A stretch of 64,000 nucleotides of DNA from contig CM072526.1 of the NCBI GenBank assembly GCA_036898135.1, positions 53,476,399 to 53,540,398 of the forward strand, read 5' to 3'. The position numbers and the translations under genes are program-made. Positions 32,385 to 44,681 of this stretch are shown one piece after another. This stretch comes from Oncomelania hupensis. Taxonomy: Eukaryota; Mollusca; Gastropoda; Littorinimorpha; Pomatiopsidae. The notes beneath the pieces were generated by a model. The model was not told the DNA's origin. It saw nothing but the letters and a program-made list of their open reading frames with translations, and did not search any database. The stretch's first letter is position 1, and each line of letters opens with the position of its first letter.

Positions 32385-33205
32385 CTATCCGATCCTATCC
32401 TATCATGTCCCGTAACCCGGAGGTTTACTCCCGTTGGGGTGCCGGGGGTTTCAGTATAAATAGTATCCCCACTTTCTGGAAATGTAGTGCTTTAAATTCC
32501 CACTGTCGCTGTCTTTCTCATTTGCTCTTTCTCATTCCTGCTCTGTTCTATCAATCTGCTATACTATCGTCTTCTTCACTAGACCAGTCTCCTACCTTTT
32601 TTCTTGAAAACTCTTCCGGGACAAGACTCCTTGTTTGTGTATGAGGTCTGTTGGATCAGCTTGGGAATATTGGACGCTTTCTGCCAGGTGGTCACTAGGG
32701 CTTCCTATGTTATTATTTAGCAATGTAGGCATTTTATATGTATGTGTTTTGTTGATAATTTATAATGATGTTTGAATTCTATTTTGTTTTTGTAAATGGG
32801 GGTTCGATAAGTTGGGGTGAAGCCTCAGCCGTCCCCTGCGTGGGATGTCTTTATTGTAAAATGACTGGCTGGTGGAGGGCATTCAGTTTTCCCACTAGGG
32901 TTGTTTCAGCAGATCTTTTATGCGGATTGGGGGTTGTCCGGTCCTGATTTGGCTCGGAAGAGTCCGCTGGACCTAAAGCAACAATTATGTAATGTAACCC
33001 GGAGGTCGTAGGGGCACCACAGATGATCGTTTAACCAGCATACTCCATCTTTCTCTGTCCTCAGCAGCCCTGATGGCATCGCTCAGTGTCAAACCAGTCC
33101 ATTCTCGAATGTTGTCCTCCCACCTCTTTTTCGGTCTCCCTCTTCTTCTACCTCCTTGCACTGTGCTTTGCAGAATAGTCTTTGCAAGGCCTGATGTTTT
33201 TATTT
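32385..33205 (-). pseudogene. RTE-like LINE 3' end (antisense), split by a retroposon
   Basis: TATCC units, then GTAACCCGGAGGT, an interruption by the retroposon at 32425-32993, and from 33007 the reverse complement of the last 200 bp of the RTE-like LINE at 9340-9545, including the codons for the GRRRGRPKKRW block and the EWTGLTLSEAIRAAEDRERW stretch. It is a 5'-truncated copy on the minus strand, used as a target by the later retroposon. Confidence 0.85.
32425..32993 (+). mobile_element. Retroposon family R, copy with target duplication
   Basis: About 569 bp from CCCGTTGGGGTGCCGGGGG to a TATGTAATG tail, flanked by a perfect 13-bp duplication GTAACCCGGAGGT (32412-32424, 32994-33006) made from the RTE-like LINE end it entered. 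The 5' part includes TTTCAGTATAAATAG. There is no long open frame. It is either a SINE or the 3' part of an unseen LINE. The copy at 45880 has the same start and end. Confidence 0.88.
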
Positions 33206-33224
33206 ATTTATTTGTTAATAGTGG

Positions 33225-33357
33225 GTGAGTGTCTATTTGGAGCCGGAGGTAAGATCATCGCAGATTTAGAATTTCTTTGCATTTTAATATTATAGAATAT
33301 TGCAAGTTCAATAAGGAGCATGTGAGTCATGTGGGCTTTGCCTTTCTAGTTTATTTG
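33225..33357. repeat. Repeat family T, short copy
   Basis: GGAGCCGGAGGTAAGATCAT, TTGCATTTTAAT, GCATGTGAGTCATGTGGGCT and TTGCCTTTCTAGTTTA. It is only the right end of the family, with an internal deletion. Confidence 0.6.
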
Positions 33358-33531
33358 TAACTTTGAATGAATTTTTCTTGTTGATATAATAAAGTTTTCT
33401 CATTGTTATTGTGATTTCATGCATCAAAGTAAAAGCTAAAACTATTGTGCTTGCGAGCCCCCTCCCCCCCCTATCCCCCTAAAAGGCATAATTTTTATGG
33501 GCAACAGTCCTTTTGTTGTTTTCGTTTCTTT

Positions 33532-33626
33532 TCTATCCTATCCTGTCCTATCCTATCCCGTAACTCGGAGGTCGTTGGGGCACCACAGATGATCGTTTAA
33601 CCAGCGTACTTCATCTTTCTCTGTTT
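33532..33626 (-). repeat. RTE-like LINE 3' end fragment (antisense)
   Basis: Tandem TATCC units then CCCGTAACTCGGAGGTCGTT and GGGGCACCACAGATGATCG, the reverse complement of the last 80 bp of the LINE at 9460-9559. This is the third copy of the same 3' end in the window. Confidence 0.85.
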
Positions 33627-33856
33627 TATTTAACAAAAAACTGCTCAAGACAGACTTAAGTCAATGGGTAGTTTCAGAAGTAGGTAGCTGTTGTCCAGTG
33701 ATCGCACAGAAAGCCTATCATATACAATACATTTGGTAAGCGAACTGAACCCACATGAACGCACTTTAAAACATTTTAATGTTCAGGGTCGGTATTCAGA
33801 AAGATCCGCTTGCAACCCTTCGATAGGTTATTTGTCTCAAGGTATAGACCTTGTAT

Positions 33857-34601
33857 GACGGCCTACTAGAGACAAAACCGAGAGTTACCATTATCATGAG
33901 ATAATTGAAATTATCACGTGTTCTGTGTAATTTACAGAGATATCGGTAATCCGCAGTGTTAATTAATAATTATCAGTATTTGCCACGCTTTCCTAGAGCC
34001 AAAACCTGATAATTACAAATATCATGAGATAATTACAATAAACAAGAGATAATTACAATTATCAAGCGATAATTACAATTATCATTAAAAATTATAATAT
34101 TAAATATTAAGAGGAGCATGAGCGGCCCGATGCGCGATGCGCATGCGCGGCAGTAGCACTGTTCCCAGCACGCCTGGGGTTTTGGCCCTAATAAAGCGTG
34201 GCCAAAGCTGAAAATTAGTAATTAACACTGTGAATTACCGGTATCTCTGTGAATTACACAGAACACGTGCTAATTACATTTACCACTGATACATGTACGT
34301 TTTGCAGGTTTTGACGCTAGTAAGCCGCCTTACCAGAATTAAGCATAATCACCTAAAAATTAGGGCCTATAATTATCAAGTGAAAATTTTAATTATTATG
34401 TGATAATTACAATTTTCAGTTTTGGCGCATTTCCAGGCAGATTGATAGAGCCAGAACTGAAAATAAAACATGATCACGCGAACATATTTTTAATTTTTCA
34501 ATGATAATTGTAATTATTTTTGATAATTGTAATTATCCCATGATATTTGTAATTATCACATGATAATTGTAATTATTAGGTTTTGGCGCTAGTAAGCCGC
34601 C
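33857..34601. mobile_element. Palindromic MITE-like element, possibly nested
   Basis: The ends GACGGCCTACTAGAGACAAA and GGTTTTGGCGCTAGTAAGCC pair as imperfect 23-bp inverted repeats. Inside, a second inverted pair joins 33914-33965 and 34210-34275 (blocks CACGTGTTCTGTGTAATT and CAGTGTTAATTA). The rest is mostly short TGATAATTACAATTATCA-type palindromes. A third GGTTTTGACGCTAGTAAGCC end lies at 34305-34324 and a left-type end near 33995, as if one copy sat inside another. No transposase. Confidence 0.7.
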
Positions 34602-34958
34602 ATAAACTTGCGGTAATTTTATCTTACCTCAGGGTTGGATAGTCCAGAGGCACTAGAGACCTAAAAGGCCTAAAAAAAAGTTCGTCGGCCAACCCCCTGT
34701 CACCCAAAAACAATTATATTTTCTTGTTCAGATACCTTAGAGGAGTTCACAGCCAAGTTTCGACTTAAAAATTCTTCATCGTTAATGAGCAGTCGGCGAA
34801 ATATTAATTTAAAGAATAAAAATTTAGCAGAAAATAATGAAATAGACTGTAAAACACAACAAAACACCACAAATGCATGCTGTAAAGTGTATATTAGAAC
34901 AGTTTTTAGTAATGATTAAAAAAATGTAGTGCAGAAGTATCAAAAAGAGGCAGAATGG

Positions 34959-36484
34959 TGTCACGTGGGGTTTATGGGCTCTGCACAATGGAATTATGGA
35001 CCCTCACGTTTATTCGGTGGGAACTGCTAGTAAGTCACCCTATGAATTACTTTAATAAATTTATTTGTTTAGCTCGTTCTGTGTTAAGGTTGGGGTACAG
35101 AAATAGATAGAAAAATGGTAAAAGATTACTGTCACACTAGCTTTCACACGGCTATGAATCATATGTAGTCCAGCCACTTGATAACAGTTAAAATCACACA
35201 TTTATTTCTTCTACTCTATACAAGATTCTCTAAGTACTAATCTAACTTAAAAAGTCTCTTTCAATGCTAATAGTTCGATCGCTGATAGTCTAGGCAGCTG
35301 TTATATCTTCCTCGGGCACTTGCTATTATATTTCATGTAGATTTGGACTACTGTGGTCCTTTTTACAGTTTCTGAAGAGTTGGACTACTGTGGTCCTGTT
35401 ATGATCAGTTTAAGTGCACCTTGGCGTGTTCACTTAACTGCTAGATGGTGCGTGCGAAGTCCTTCTGTGAGGTAGCTTCTGGTCCACCTTTGTCGTTGTG
35501 TAGTTGGGTTCCCTTGCCACGCTGTGGGGTCTGACAGGGTGGTTTTCCGGGTAGCTCTTTCCGTCTTGTGCGGTAGAGGATACTCCGCCAACTTGTTTCT
35601 GTGGAGTGGGGTTCACAGGATAGCTCGGGATAGCTCGGGATAGCTCGCCTGCTCGTCTGTAATATAAGAGACGAAATTCTGCACAACCCTGAATAATCGG
35701 TTTGTGCAGAGCGTCTCACTGAAAGCCAAGTAGCCCTCAGTGATAGCTCCACATCTCTATACATAAGCGACGAACATTCTGCTACTTCCGGGGTCCGCTG
35801 TAATCTCACTCTAAATTCCTATACATACATAAATATCAATCGTGTCTAACTATACACCTACAGAATTAATAATAATATAAACATTCAGTGGTACAGCCAC
35901 TGGTCTGCAAACATACATATAAGTTAAACAACAGTGGTTCCGTATGGTATACAACATGGCGGCGCAACCGGTCGTGTTTCGCCTCGTGGTAGGCTCTTCC
36001 ACGTGGTCCCGCAAATTCGGATTAATCACATTTATGCATAGCAAATTCCACAAACATAATTTCAACAATAATATAAATATATCACGATGAAACAGAAGGG
36101 TGTTCATTTACCTGTTTGACAAGTTCAGGCCCGTGGTGACTTGATAGAATTCTAAGATTCGAAGTCCTGCTTCCTGGTCTAAGTGTGGAGAGATTTCTCT
36201 GCTAGCTTTCTAGCTGTTAACACTTCGGTGTATTCCTCCCAACTGACCAAAGCTGTGTTAGGCTCGGACCCAGTCAAACTGGCTCGAACCGCTTTGCCTA
36301 AGCTCTCATTGGGTAAAAACGGTCAGATTCAAAGCTCAAGTGCTGACTCACTGCGTTGTGTGTGGCTAGCTCGCTGTGTGTGGCCTTTAATTGCTGCAGT
36401 GTAATCTACTGACTCTCTACTGTTACAAAGACTACACATGGCTAAATAGTAATAAGCAGAGTTAAAACTAGCCAGTTCATGACA
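34959..36484 (-). repeat. 3' LTR of element 2
   Basis: 1526 bp. It contains a triple ATAGCTCGGG unit near 35623-35646 and a block at about 35437-35470 that is absent from the other LTR. Confidence 0.92.
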
Positions 36485-36651
36485 GGCTCACTCAACTGAA
36501 AAAAGGCGATGACTACTGGATTCGACCTTTTTCTACTACAGAGCCTAGTTTAACACTGCACTATCCTAGGGTCCTATTTACAAACTAATTAAGTTGCTCT
36601 ACCTGAGCTGCAATGCTGTGCCAGGTAGCTATGGACACTAGTGACAGGGTT

Positions 36652-39600
36652 TTATTGGGCGGGGACGAATTCTGGTGCTGTGGCCCTTAGTTGTGTGGGG
36701 TGGGCGACAGCTGCTGTGTCCTCCACGAGATGGCGACTGAGGTAGTCGGCTCCGTGGTTCTCTTTGCCGGGGATGTACTCGATTTGGAATGAGTATGCCT
36801 GAAGGGTGAGTGCCCATCTCATCAGGCGAGAGTTCAAAGACTTGGAGGCTGCCAGGAACGATAGTGGTTGGTGGTCCACCTGAACTGTGAAGTGGGTCCC
36901 ATACAGGTAGAGTTGAAACTTCTGTATGGCCCAGACTAGTCCAAGACATTCTTTCTCCGACGTGGCGTAGTGGGTCTCGGCGGGTCTCAATTTTCTGCTG
37001 GCGTAGGCGACAGGGAATAACGTCTCTGCATTCTTGGGGTCACGCTGTAGCAGTACTGCTCCGAGGCCTAAGTCGCTTGCGTCGGTGCGAAGAACGAATG
37101 GCTGAGTCAAATCGGGTAGGTGGAGTACTGGCGCCGATGTCATTCTGTCCTTGAGTGTTTGGAATGCTGTCTCGCATTCGGCTGTCCATACGACTTTGTC
37201 CGGGGCGATTTTCCGGGTTCCATTTGTCAGTGGCACGGCGATGCTGTTGTAGTTGGGGATGAACTTCTGGTAGAAGCCGCAGAGTCCTAGAAACGACTGT
37301 ACTTCCTTTTTGGTCTTGGGCCAAGGAGCGTCGAGTAGGCGTTTCACTGTCTTCTCTACCGGTCGCAGGCTTCCTTGACTTATGGTGTGTCCCAGAAATT
37401 CTAGCTCGGTGAATCCAATCTGACATTTGGTGGGTCTTGCCGTCAATCCCGTGTCTCTGAGGCGGGCGAGTAGTTGTTGTAGGAGCGTGACATGTTCCTC
37501 CCACGTAGGCGTAGCGATGAGGATGTCGTCCATAAACGAGTGTAGGTGCTCGCTGCTCAGGGGTGCCAGGAGTTTTCGCATCATGGCGCTGAAGATGCTG
37601 GGTGCGTTGTGGAGTCCGAATGGAAGTACATTGAACTCGAAGTGTCCTTCCATAGTGCTGAAAGCTAGGTACTTTCGGACTTGTGCGTTACTGGCGGGGT
37701 GGTATGGTGGTGTGCGAATGTGATGAACTTGTATCAACTCGAACACGTCTTGCATCAGGCGGCCGGTGAACTGAGATCCGTTGTCCGTTCTAATGCTGTC
37801 CGGGAATCCGACTCTGGTAAAGATGGCGATGAGTGCATCTGCAATCTTCTTGGTGTCTATCGCTGGCAACGGGACTGCTTCGCACCACATCGTACATGCG
37901 TCGACGAGTGTGAGTAGAAATCTGTTCCGCTTCTTGGTCATGGGCAGTGGTCCTACTATGTCTACTGAGACTTGCTGGAATGGCACGCCGACTACTACCG
38001 ATGGTCCTAAGGTAACTGGTACGGTGTGATGTCGCGGGGAATATCGTTGACATTGGTGGCAAGATTTCACGTAGCGCTTGACATCCTCCGTGATTCCTGG
38101 CCAATAGTAGTGTGCGCTGATTCTCTGCACTGTGGCTCCAATTCCCATGTGTCCGCTGAGTGGCATGCTGTGGCCTAATTCTAGTACTTGGGCTCGAAGG
38201 GTGGCTGGCAGTACTAGTTGGGTGTGATCTCCATCTCCTTGTCGATGAAGAACTCCCTCTTCCATGTAGAAGTCTCCCTTGTGCGGGGGTGTGTGCGCCT
38301 TGGGTAGCTTCTGGAAGCACTTCGCTATCGAGGTGTCTTCTTTCTGTGCTGTTTTGATCTCTTCGAGTCCTGGATTCGGAGCGAACTCGGGCTGGGGTGG
38401 TTGGGTTTTAGCTTGGGCCCTGGTTTGCACTGCAGCTATCTCTACAGTTTTGGGGGGCGTGCCTAAGAACACATACCTACAACCTAGCACTAGATCATAC
38501 AGGGGTTTCTGTAAAACAGCTGCTTGGATTCGTCCTGTGACGTACCTACTCTCTACTTCTATCCAAGCTATTGGGCAAGTAGTCGTCGGTTTCGTCAAGT
38601 CTGCTCCTTGTAAGTCGACTGTCTTGTCTGTCAAGTCCGCGCGCGATACAAGAGATTCGCTAACTATCGCGTCGTATGATAGACCTGTGTCATACAGACA
38701 GTTCGCTTCCTTTCCGTTGACCTTGACCGTGTCTGTCACCGATGGGTGATCTCCGATAGTGTGTGGCTTGTTACCGCTGCTTTGAGTTAGAACTCTGTGC
38801 GCTGGCCGGCTTTCGCGCTCTTCCCTACGTTGTGCGGCCAACTTGAAACATTCTGCGGTGGAGTGATTGTTTCTGTTGCAGAACGAGCAATACCGTCTCT
38901 GTTCTGCGGGACCTCTTTTCCCGAATTCCGTGTTGGGTCCTTTATTCTGCCCAGGTCTGGGGTTATTCGGCTTATTCGCGGTGCGCTCTTCCCGGTTAGG
39001 GCTTCGTTTCTGTGCCTCTTTCCCGTTAGGCTTTAGGTCTCGCCTGAAGCTCTTGGCTTCTCCGTGTGCGGCCACGTACCTATCTGCGACCTTGACCAGA
39101 TCTTCTAGTCTTTCCGCGCCCTGCTCTACTGAGAATGTCCTCAGCTCGGGGGTCATGGTTTCCCGTCGCTGTTCCCATACTAACAGTTCTGTCAGTCCAT
39201 CATACGTCTTAGCCGTGGCTGACTGGCTAATCCACTTATCCAGCGTTGTGGACAACCGATCCGCGAACTGCGCATAGCTCTCTCCTTTCACTCTCCGATT
39301 GGTGCGGAATTTTTGCCGGTAGCATTCTCCTGTTAGTTCGAATCCCGTTAGGAGTGCCTCTTTTACTTTGTGATAGTCAGTCACTCTGTCAGTCGGTAGC
39401 TTACTGTAGATGTCATAAGCCTTTCCTCTAAGCCCTTGGCTAAGCTTAAAAGACCAATGAGTGGGATCTAGTTTGTACTCTGTTGCTAGACGCTCAAACC
39501 TAGTCAGATAGAGATCTAGACCTTCTTCTCTCTCATTGAATGTTCCCAGTGGAAATGACATTCCTTGTACAGGGTTGGATGCTACCTCTAGCTGATCTGA

Positions 39601-39696
39601 GTGGGGAGGGGTTGAGGAAGAACTTGAAGCTCCTGATCCCAATCTTCTTAGCTCTAACTCATGCTGTCTGTCTTTTTCCTTTTCTGTACCTCTCAT
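36652..39696 (-). pseudogene. Element 2: gag core, protease, integrase, RT, RNase H with internal deletion
   Basis: An open frame of 1014 codons on the minus strand. Residues about 45-210 are the gag core; C270-C273-H278-C283 is a CCHC knuckle; DTG at 336-338 is the protease site. The integrase zinc module has H509, H516, C546 and C549; core D579 and D638 are present. After PPYHPASNAQV (to residue 673) the frame jumps into RT at about FSTMEGHFEFNVLPFGL, so the third catalytic Glu of integrase, its C-terminal module, and the RT fingers with the first catalytic Asp are missing. The RT pair FMDD (D723, D724) remains. RNase H is complete: D872 (RTDASDLG), SEKECLGLVW, VDHQPL and HGADYLSR. The deletion is in frame (near 37680), so the polyprotein stays open but cannot have working integrase or RT. 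Integrase lies upstream of RT as in element 1. Confidence 0.9.
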
Positions 39697-40093
39697 ACTC
39701 CCATCTCCTACTTTCTGCTTCTCTCTCTGCTGCTACTGCTGCCTTCTTCTGTTCTCTTTCTGCCTCTAGCTCTAATTTCCTCTGCTCTCTTGCTGCTTCT
39801 AACTCTGCTTTCTTTTGCTCTGCTTCTAATGATAATTTCTTTTGCTCTGCTTCTAATTCTGCTTTCTTTTGCTCTGCTTCTAATTCTGCTTTTCTCTGTT
39901 CTGCTTCGAGTTTCTTCTGTTCTCTCTCTGCTTCTAACTTCTTTGCCTCTCTCTCTGCTGCTCTCTCTGCCTTAGCCTCCTGTTTCTCTACCTCTGCATT
40001 GATATACGCAATTAGGTCTGCCCCTGCTAAGTGTAAAGCTTCTCCCAGTTCCTTGAAGCGCAATCTCAAGGCCACTGGGTCCGACATTGTCAA
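39659..40093 (-). pseudogene. Element 2: gag N-terminal coiled coil
   Basis: Minus-strand frame of 144 codons; the likely start is the second Met (MSDPVALRLRF). It begins with a short helical head (FKELGEALHLAGADLIAYIN) followed by about 90 residues of Lys/Glu/Ala coiled coil built from AEQKKAELE-type repeats. It overlaps the main frame (start 39696) by 38 nt, offset by one base. In element 1 the equivalent coiled coil and gag core are one frame, so here a single-base change or a programmed frameshift separates them. Confidence 0.8.
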
Positions 40094-40429
40094 AAGTGTC
40101 TATGAACAACCTCTGAATCTCGTGGAATACCAAAACACTAGCAATATTGCAAGTCAATAAAAACAATGCAAAGACAATCAAATTCGTAATCGATAATAGA
40201 ATAAAACAAGAGTCAAATGGCATACAACAGTTACTTAAGCAAAACCTGCAAAAGAACAATGCAACATACAGACACAAAAAGAATTGAAGCAAAAAAGTTT
40301 TTAAGAAAAGAATAGTGCACCACAACTGATCAGTCTCTGTTACCACTATTCTAAGTTATTCTACTACTACTACTGTTATCTAATTTTATTGTACTTAGAT
40401 CCGGTTATACCCAATTCCTATTACACACA

Positions 40430-40449
40430 GATCCTGGCAGGCTCGCCAA
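40430..40449 (-). promoter_or_regulatory. Candidate primer-binding site of element 2
   Basis: Six bases inside the 5' LTR the minus strand reads TTGGCGAGCCTGCCAGGATC. The TGGCGAG start and the position fit a tRNA primer site; the tRNA cannot be named without a search. Confidence 0.4.
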
Positions 40450-40455
40450 TTAAAG

Positions 40456-41951
40456 TGTCACGTGGGGGTTTATGGGCTCTGCACAATGGAATTATGGACC
40501 CTCACGTTTATTCGGTGGGAACTGCTAGTAAGTCACCCTATGAATTACTTTAATAAATTTATTTGTTTAGCTCGTTCTGTGTTAAGGTTGGGGTACAGAA
40601 ATAGATAGAAAAATGGTAAAAGATTACTGTCACACTAGCTTTCACACGGCTATGAATCATATGTAGTCCAGCCACTTGATAACAGTTAAAATCACACATT
40701 TATTTCTTCTACTCTATACAAGATTCTCTAAGTACTAATCTAACTTAAAAAGTCTCTTTCAATGCTAATAGTTCGATTGCTGATAGTCTAGGCAGCTGTT
40801 ATATCTTCCTCGGGCACTTGCTATTATATTTCATGTAGATTTGGACTACTGTGGTCCTTTTTACAGTTTCTGAAGAGTTGGACTACTGTGGTCCTGTTAT
40901 GATCAGTTTAAGTGCACCTTGGCGTGTTCACTTAAAGGTAGCTTCTGGTCCACCTTTGTCGTTGTGTAGTTGGGTTCCCTTGCCACGCTGTGGGGTCTGA
41001 CAGGGTGGTTTTCCGGGTAGCTCTTTCCGTCTTGTGCGGTAGAGGATACTCCGCCAACTTGTTTCTGTGGAGTGGGGTTCACAGGATAGCTCGGGATAGC
41101 TCGGGATAGCTCGCCTGCTCGTCTGTAATATAAGAGACGAAATTCTGCACAACCCTGAATAATCGGTTTGTGCAGAGCGTCTCACTGAAAGCCAAGTAGC
41201 CCTCAGTGATAGCTCCACATCTCTATACATAAGCGACGAACATTCTGCTACTTCCGGGTCCGCTGTAATCTCACTCTAAATTCCTATACATACATAAATA
41301 TCAATCGTGTCTAACTATACACCTACAGAATTAATAATAATATAAACATTCAGTGGTACAGCCACTGGTCTGCAAACATACATATAAGTTAAACAACAGT
41401 GGTTCCGTATGGTATACAACATGGCGGCGCAACCGGTCGTGTTTCGCCTCGTGGTAGGCTCTTCCACGTGGTCCCGCAAATTCGGATGAATAATTCACAT
41501 TTATGCATAGCAAATTCCACAAACATAATTTCAACAATAATATAAATATATCACGATGAAACAGAAGGGTGTTCATTTACCTGTTTGACAAGTTCAGGCC
41601 CGTGGTGACTTGATAGAATTCTAAGATTCTAAGTCCTGCTTCCTGGTCTAAGTGTGGAGAGATTTCTCTGCTAGCTTTCTAGCTGTTAACACTTCGGTGT
41701 ATTCCTCCCAACTGACCAAAGCTGTGTTAGGCTCGGACCCAGTCAAACTGGCTCGAACCGCTTTGCCTAAGCTCTCATTGGGTAAAAACGGTCAGATTCA
41801 AAGCTCAAGTGCTGACTCACTGCGTTGTGTGGCTAGCTCGCTGTGTGTGGCCTTTAATTGCTGCAGTGTAATCTACTGACTCTCTACTGTTACAAAGACT
41901 ACACATGGCTAAATAGTAATAAGCAGAGTTAAAACTAGCCAGTTCATGACA
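40456..41951 (-). repeat. 5' LTR of element 2
   Basis: 1496 bp. It lacks about 30 bp present in the other LTR (after CACTTAA at about 40935) and has small indels such as one fewer TG pair near 41828. Confidence 0.92.
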
Positions 41952-43699
41952 AATGGCAATAAATAAAGGGTATTTTGCAATAATTTACCTCCCGTTACAG
42001 AATTACTGAAGACTGTGCATCCAGTTATTATTAGAGTCACAGAAAGGTAAATAATCCTTGCAATTGAAACACTACTTCAAATGTTTATACACATGAAAGT
42101 CCAATGGGATAAACCAAAATTAATTATTAAAAGCTGAAATGTTCCCAAACACGTTACTTTGCCTTTTCTTATTCTTGCATCTCAGAGTCACTGCAGTCTG
42201 AAGCTGATTCCTCCTCATCATCTTCTTGATCACTGATCTCTCTCGTTACTGCTTGGTTTGAGCAGTTGCTACAGACACAGGCTTTGGTGCACCGAAGTGA
42301 ACGCTTAAACAGTTTGCACTGGCACAGCCACTATTCTTGCGTGAAAACTGCACAAAGTCAGATACCACAGGAGGCAACGAGGACAGCAGAGTCCATTGGA
42401 ATTACAAGGAGCCATCATCTTGAGATGTCCATCCATGTGAGAAGGCAAGGGGAGCAGAAATGTACTGGCTTTAGACAGCGGCGAAGTATGCCAGCTTGGT
42501 ATGCAGTTCTCATGGCATGCAGCATCAAGGAGTCGTGCGTAGGGTGCAAATGGCTGCTATTGTTCATCTGCTTGAAGATGTCGTACCTGAGGATGTCAAC
42601 ATTGCTTTCTGCTTTTTTGCCATACAGCGTGCACACATAGGCCTCAAGCTTGACAAGCACTTATTCACTGGCTGTCCATTCTGTGCCAAGGTCAGCAAAC
42701 GTAGGCACAAAGCCTTGCAGACAAGCGAGGGCCTTCTTCTTTCCTTTGCCACGGAAAGAACGGTGGATGTAGACGTTAAACATCAATGTTCATTCTTTCA
42801 TTTCGGAAAGAACTCACTGTGTCACAATCAGTGAAGCAGTGCAAACCCAGGAAAGCTTAGCTTGTCTCTGCTTCAAGGGTGTCTTGAATTCTTGTCATGT
42901 TAAACAAGTTATTTGTGGTTTGTAGCAGCATGGTGCATGTGAACTTGTGAGCCTTGGCAGCGGCAATTTCGAACGCGTCAATGTCTGGACTTGAGATCAG
43001 CACAGAGTTGAGGGCTTTACTAGCATGGAAACCATGAAGAAAAACAAGTGTGTCAGCTTCCTGATGATCACATGACAGTTCTTGTACCTCTTGCGTGTCG
43101 CCATTTAGAAGATGACATGTGTTGTTGCTGGCAAAGAAGACCTGAAGGGCCTTGAATGCTGCGGCAGAGTGGGTTTCCACTGACTGAGGAGAAAATCAAT
43201 CAAAGCCAGCTTGTTATTGCGAGAGTTCGGGTACTGATGAACGTTCATCACTATACCCCTCTGAGTAATCGTCGCTGTCACTGCTGTTGATAATGCTTGC
43301 AAGGTCAATCACCATGCTTGCATTTAAGCTTCTGCATGAGGGGAAAAAGGCAACTTGAGGAGCAGATGAATTTCGCTGGTGTGCAAACTGAATATCTGGA
43401 AAAGCTGCCTCGAGTCTTGCTTTCATGTTTGTATCCAGTCTTGTAGGTAGAAATGAATGTTCCATTTTCCATCTGAGCTGCTATTTTCTGGAATCTAAGC
43501 TTCAAGTACCTCACAAGCATGACCTCACCTCCACATTTTAATTGGTGTTCAACTACTTCCTTGCACAAGTGTTAAAAAGATGCCTGGAAACATCTTGATT
43601 CTGTATCAGAAGACGCCGCAGAAGACACAGAAGAACCAGATTTGTGTCGGAAGTGCTCAGCGGATGCCAGAAAGTTTATGTAGCATGATTTGTTATACC

Positions 43700-43720
43700 T
43701 GCACACACACACACACACAC
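43700..43720. repeat. (CA)n microsatellite
   Basis: A short CA run inside the decayed gene, in a stretch that does not match the family pattern and may be intron. Confidence 0.85.
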
Positions 43721-44539
43721 AAACAACTATTCACCATTTGCAGCTTAGTAACTTTATACACATTGGCTGTGGCTGCATGCAATATATGCACAAAGTATGT
43801 TTGTAAGCATGGGAGGACCTCCTCTCCATACTTACTCTCTTGAGTTGTTATATAAGACTGTATCTTTGGTCTGATTCCTGTCGTTATTTGCATTAAAAAA
43901 TTTTAATTAATTTATTGATTTATTTAATTTACATTGTGGCACACACCACACATATGAAACCAAAGCAACATTGGGGAATTCTTACTTAGCTTCAACAGCA
44001 AGCAGGTCTGTTTTGTACTGCAGATCTCGTAGAATATCTTCACGGCTGAGCTTTTCTGCAACTTGAACTTGAAGGAAGATACTACCATCATTTCCACCCT
44101 TAAACAGAAAATATAACACTGTTAGAAATGAAACATCAAACTATACACACTGGACCAAAAGGGCTATTTAGCAATTATATGCTCAAAAGATCTTCCGTAG
44201 GAATACGTAGGAATATGTGGCAATAACAGGCTATTAACCTTTAGCCCTCGTATTATGGACGAGGTCTGGAAGGGGTGATTAATCCCAGATTAATACATCC
44301 ACATAATAAAAAACACAATCAATGTTTAAAACTGTTACCCCCACTCACCAGTTTGGATTACTATGAATTCAGGTCACTACACATTCACTAGAAAGGTAAA
44401 GTTTTGGTTGTTGCTGCTGCTGGTTTAAGAAATGAAAACCAGACTATTGAAAGAGAAAAAAACCCACATTTGGATAGCACCAACACATTATTCTTTTAAT
44501 AAATTGAAATTGAGTACAACATGTATATAATGCACACGT

Positions 44540-44681
<142 letters not shown>

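Larger units (their letters stand above)
34959..41951 (-). mobile_element. LTR retrotransposon 2 (Gypsy-type domains, integrase upstream of RT)
   Basis: Complete-ended element read on the minus strand. LTRs at 34959-36484 and 40456-41951 begin TGTCA and end TGACA. AATGG flanks both sides (34954-34958, 41952-41956). Few substitutions separate the LTRs; most differences are small indels, so insertion is recent. Minus-strand order is 5' LTR, gag, protease, integrase, RT, RNase H, 3' LTR. The copy is defective: gag is split between two frames and an in-frame deletion joins the integrase core to the middle of RT. No env-like frame is seen. Confidence 0.93.

Noticed and set aside
36652..40093. Element 2 as an env-bearing retrovirus
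   Set aside because: There is no frame with signal peptide or transmembrane segments between RNase H and the 3' LTR; only about 170 bp is left.
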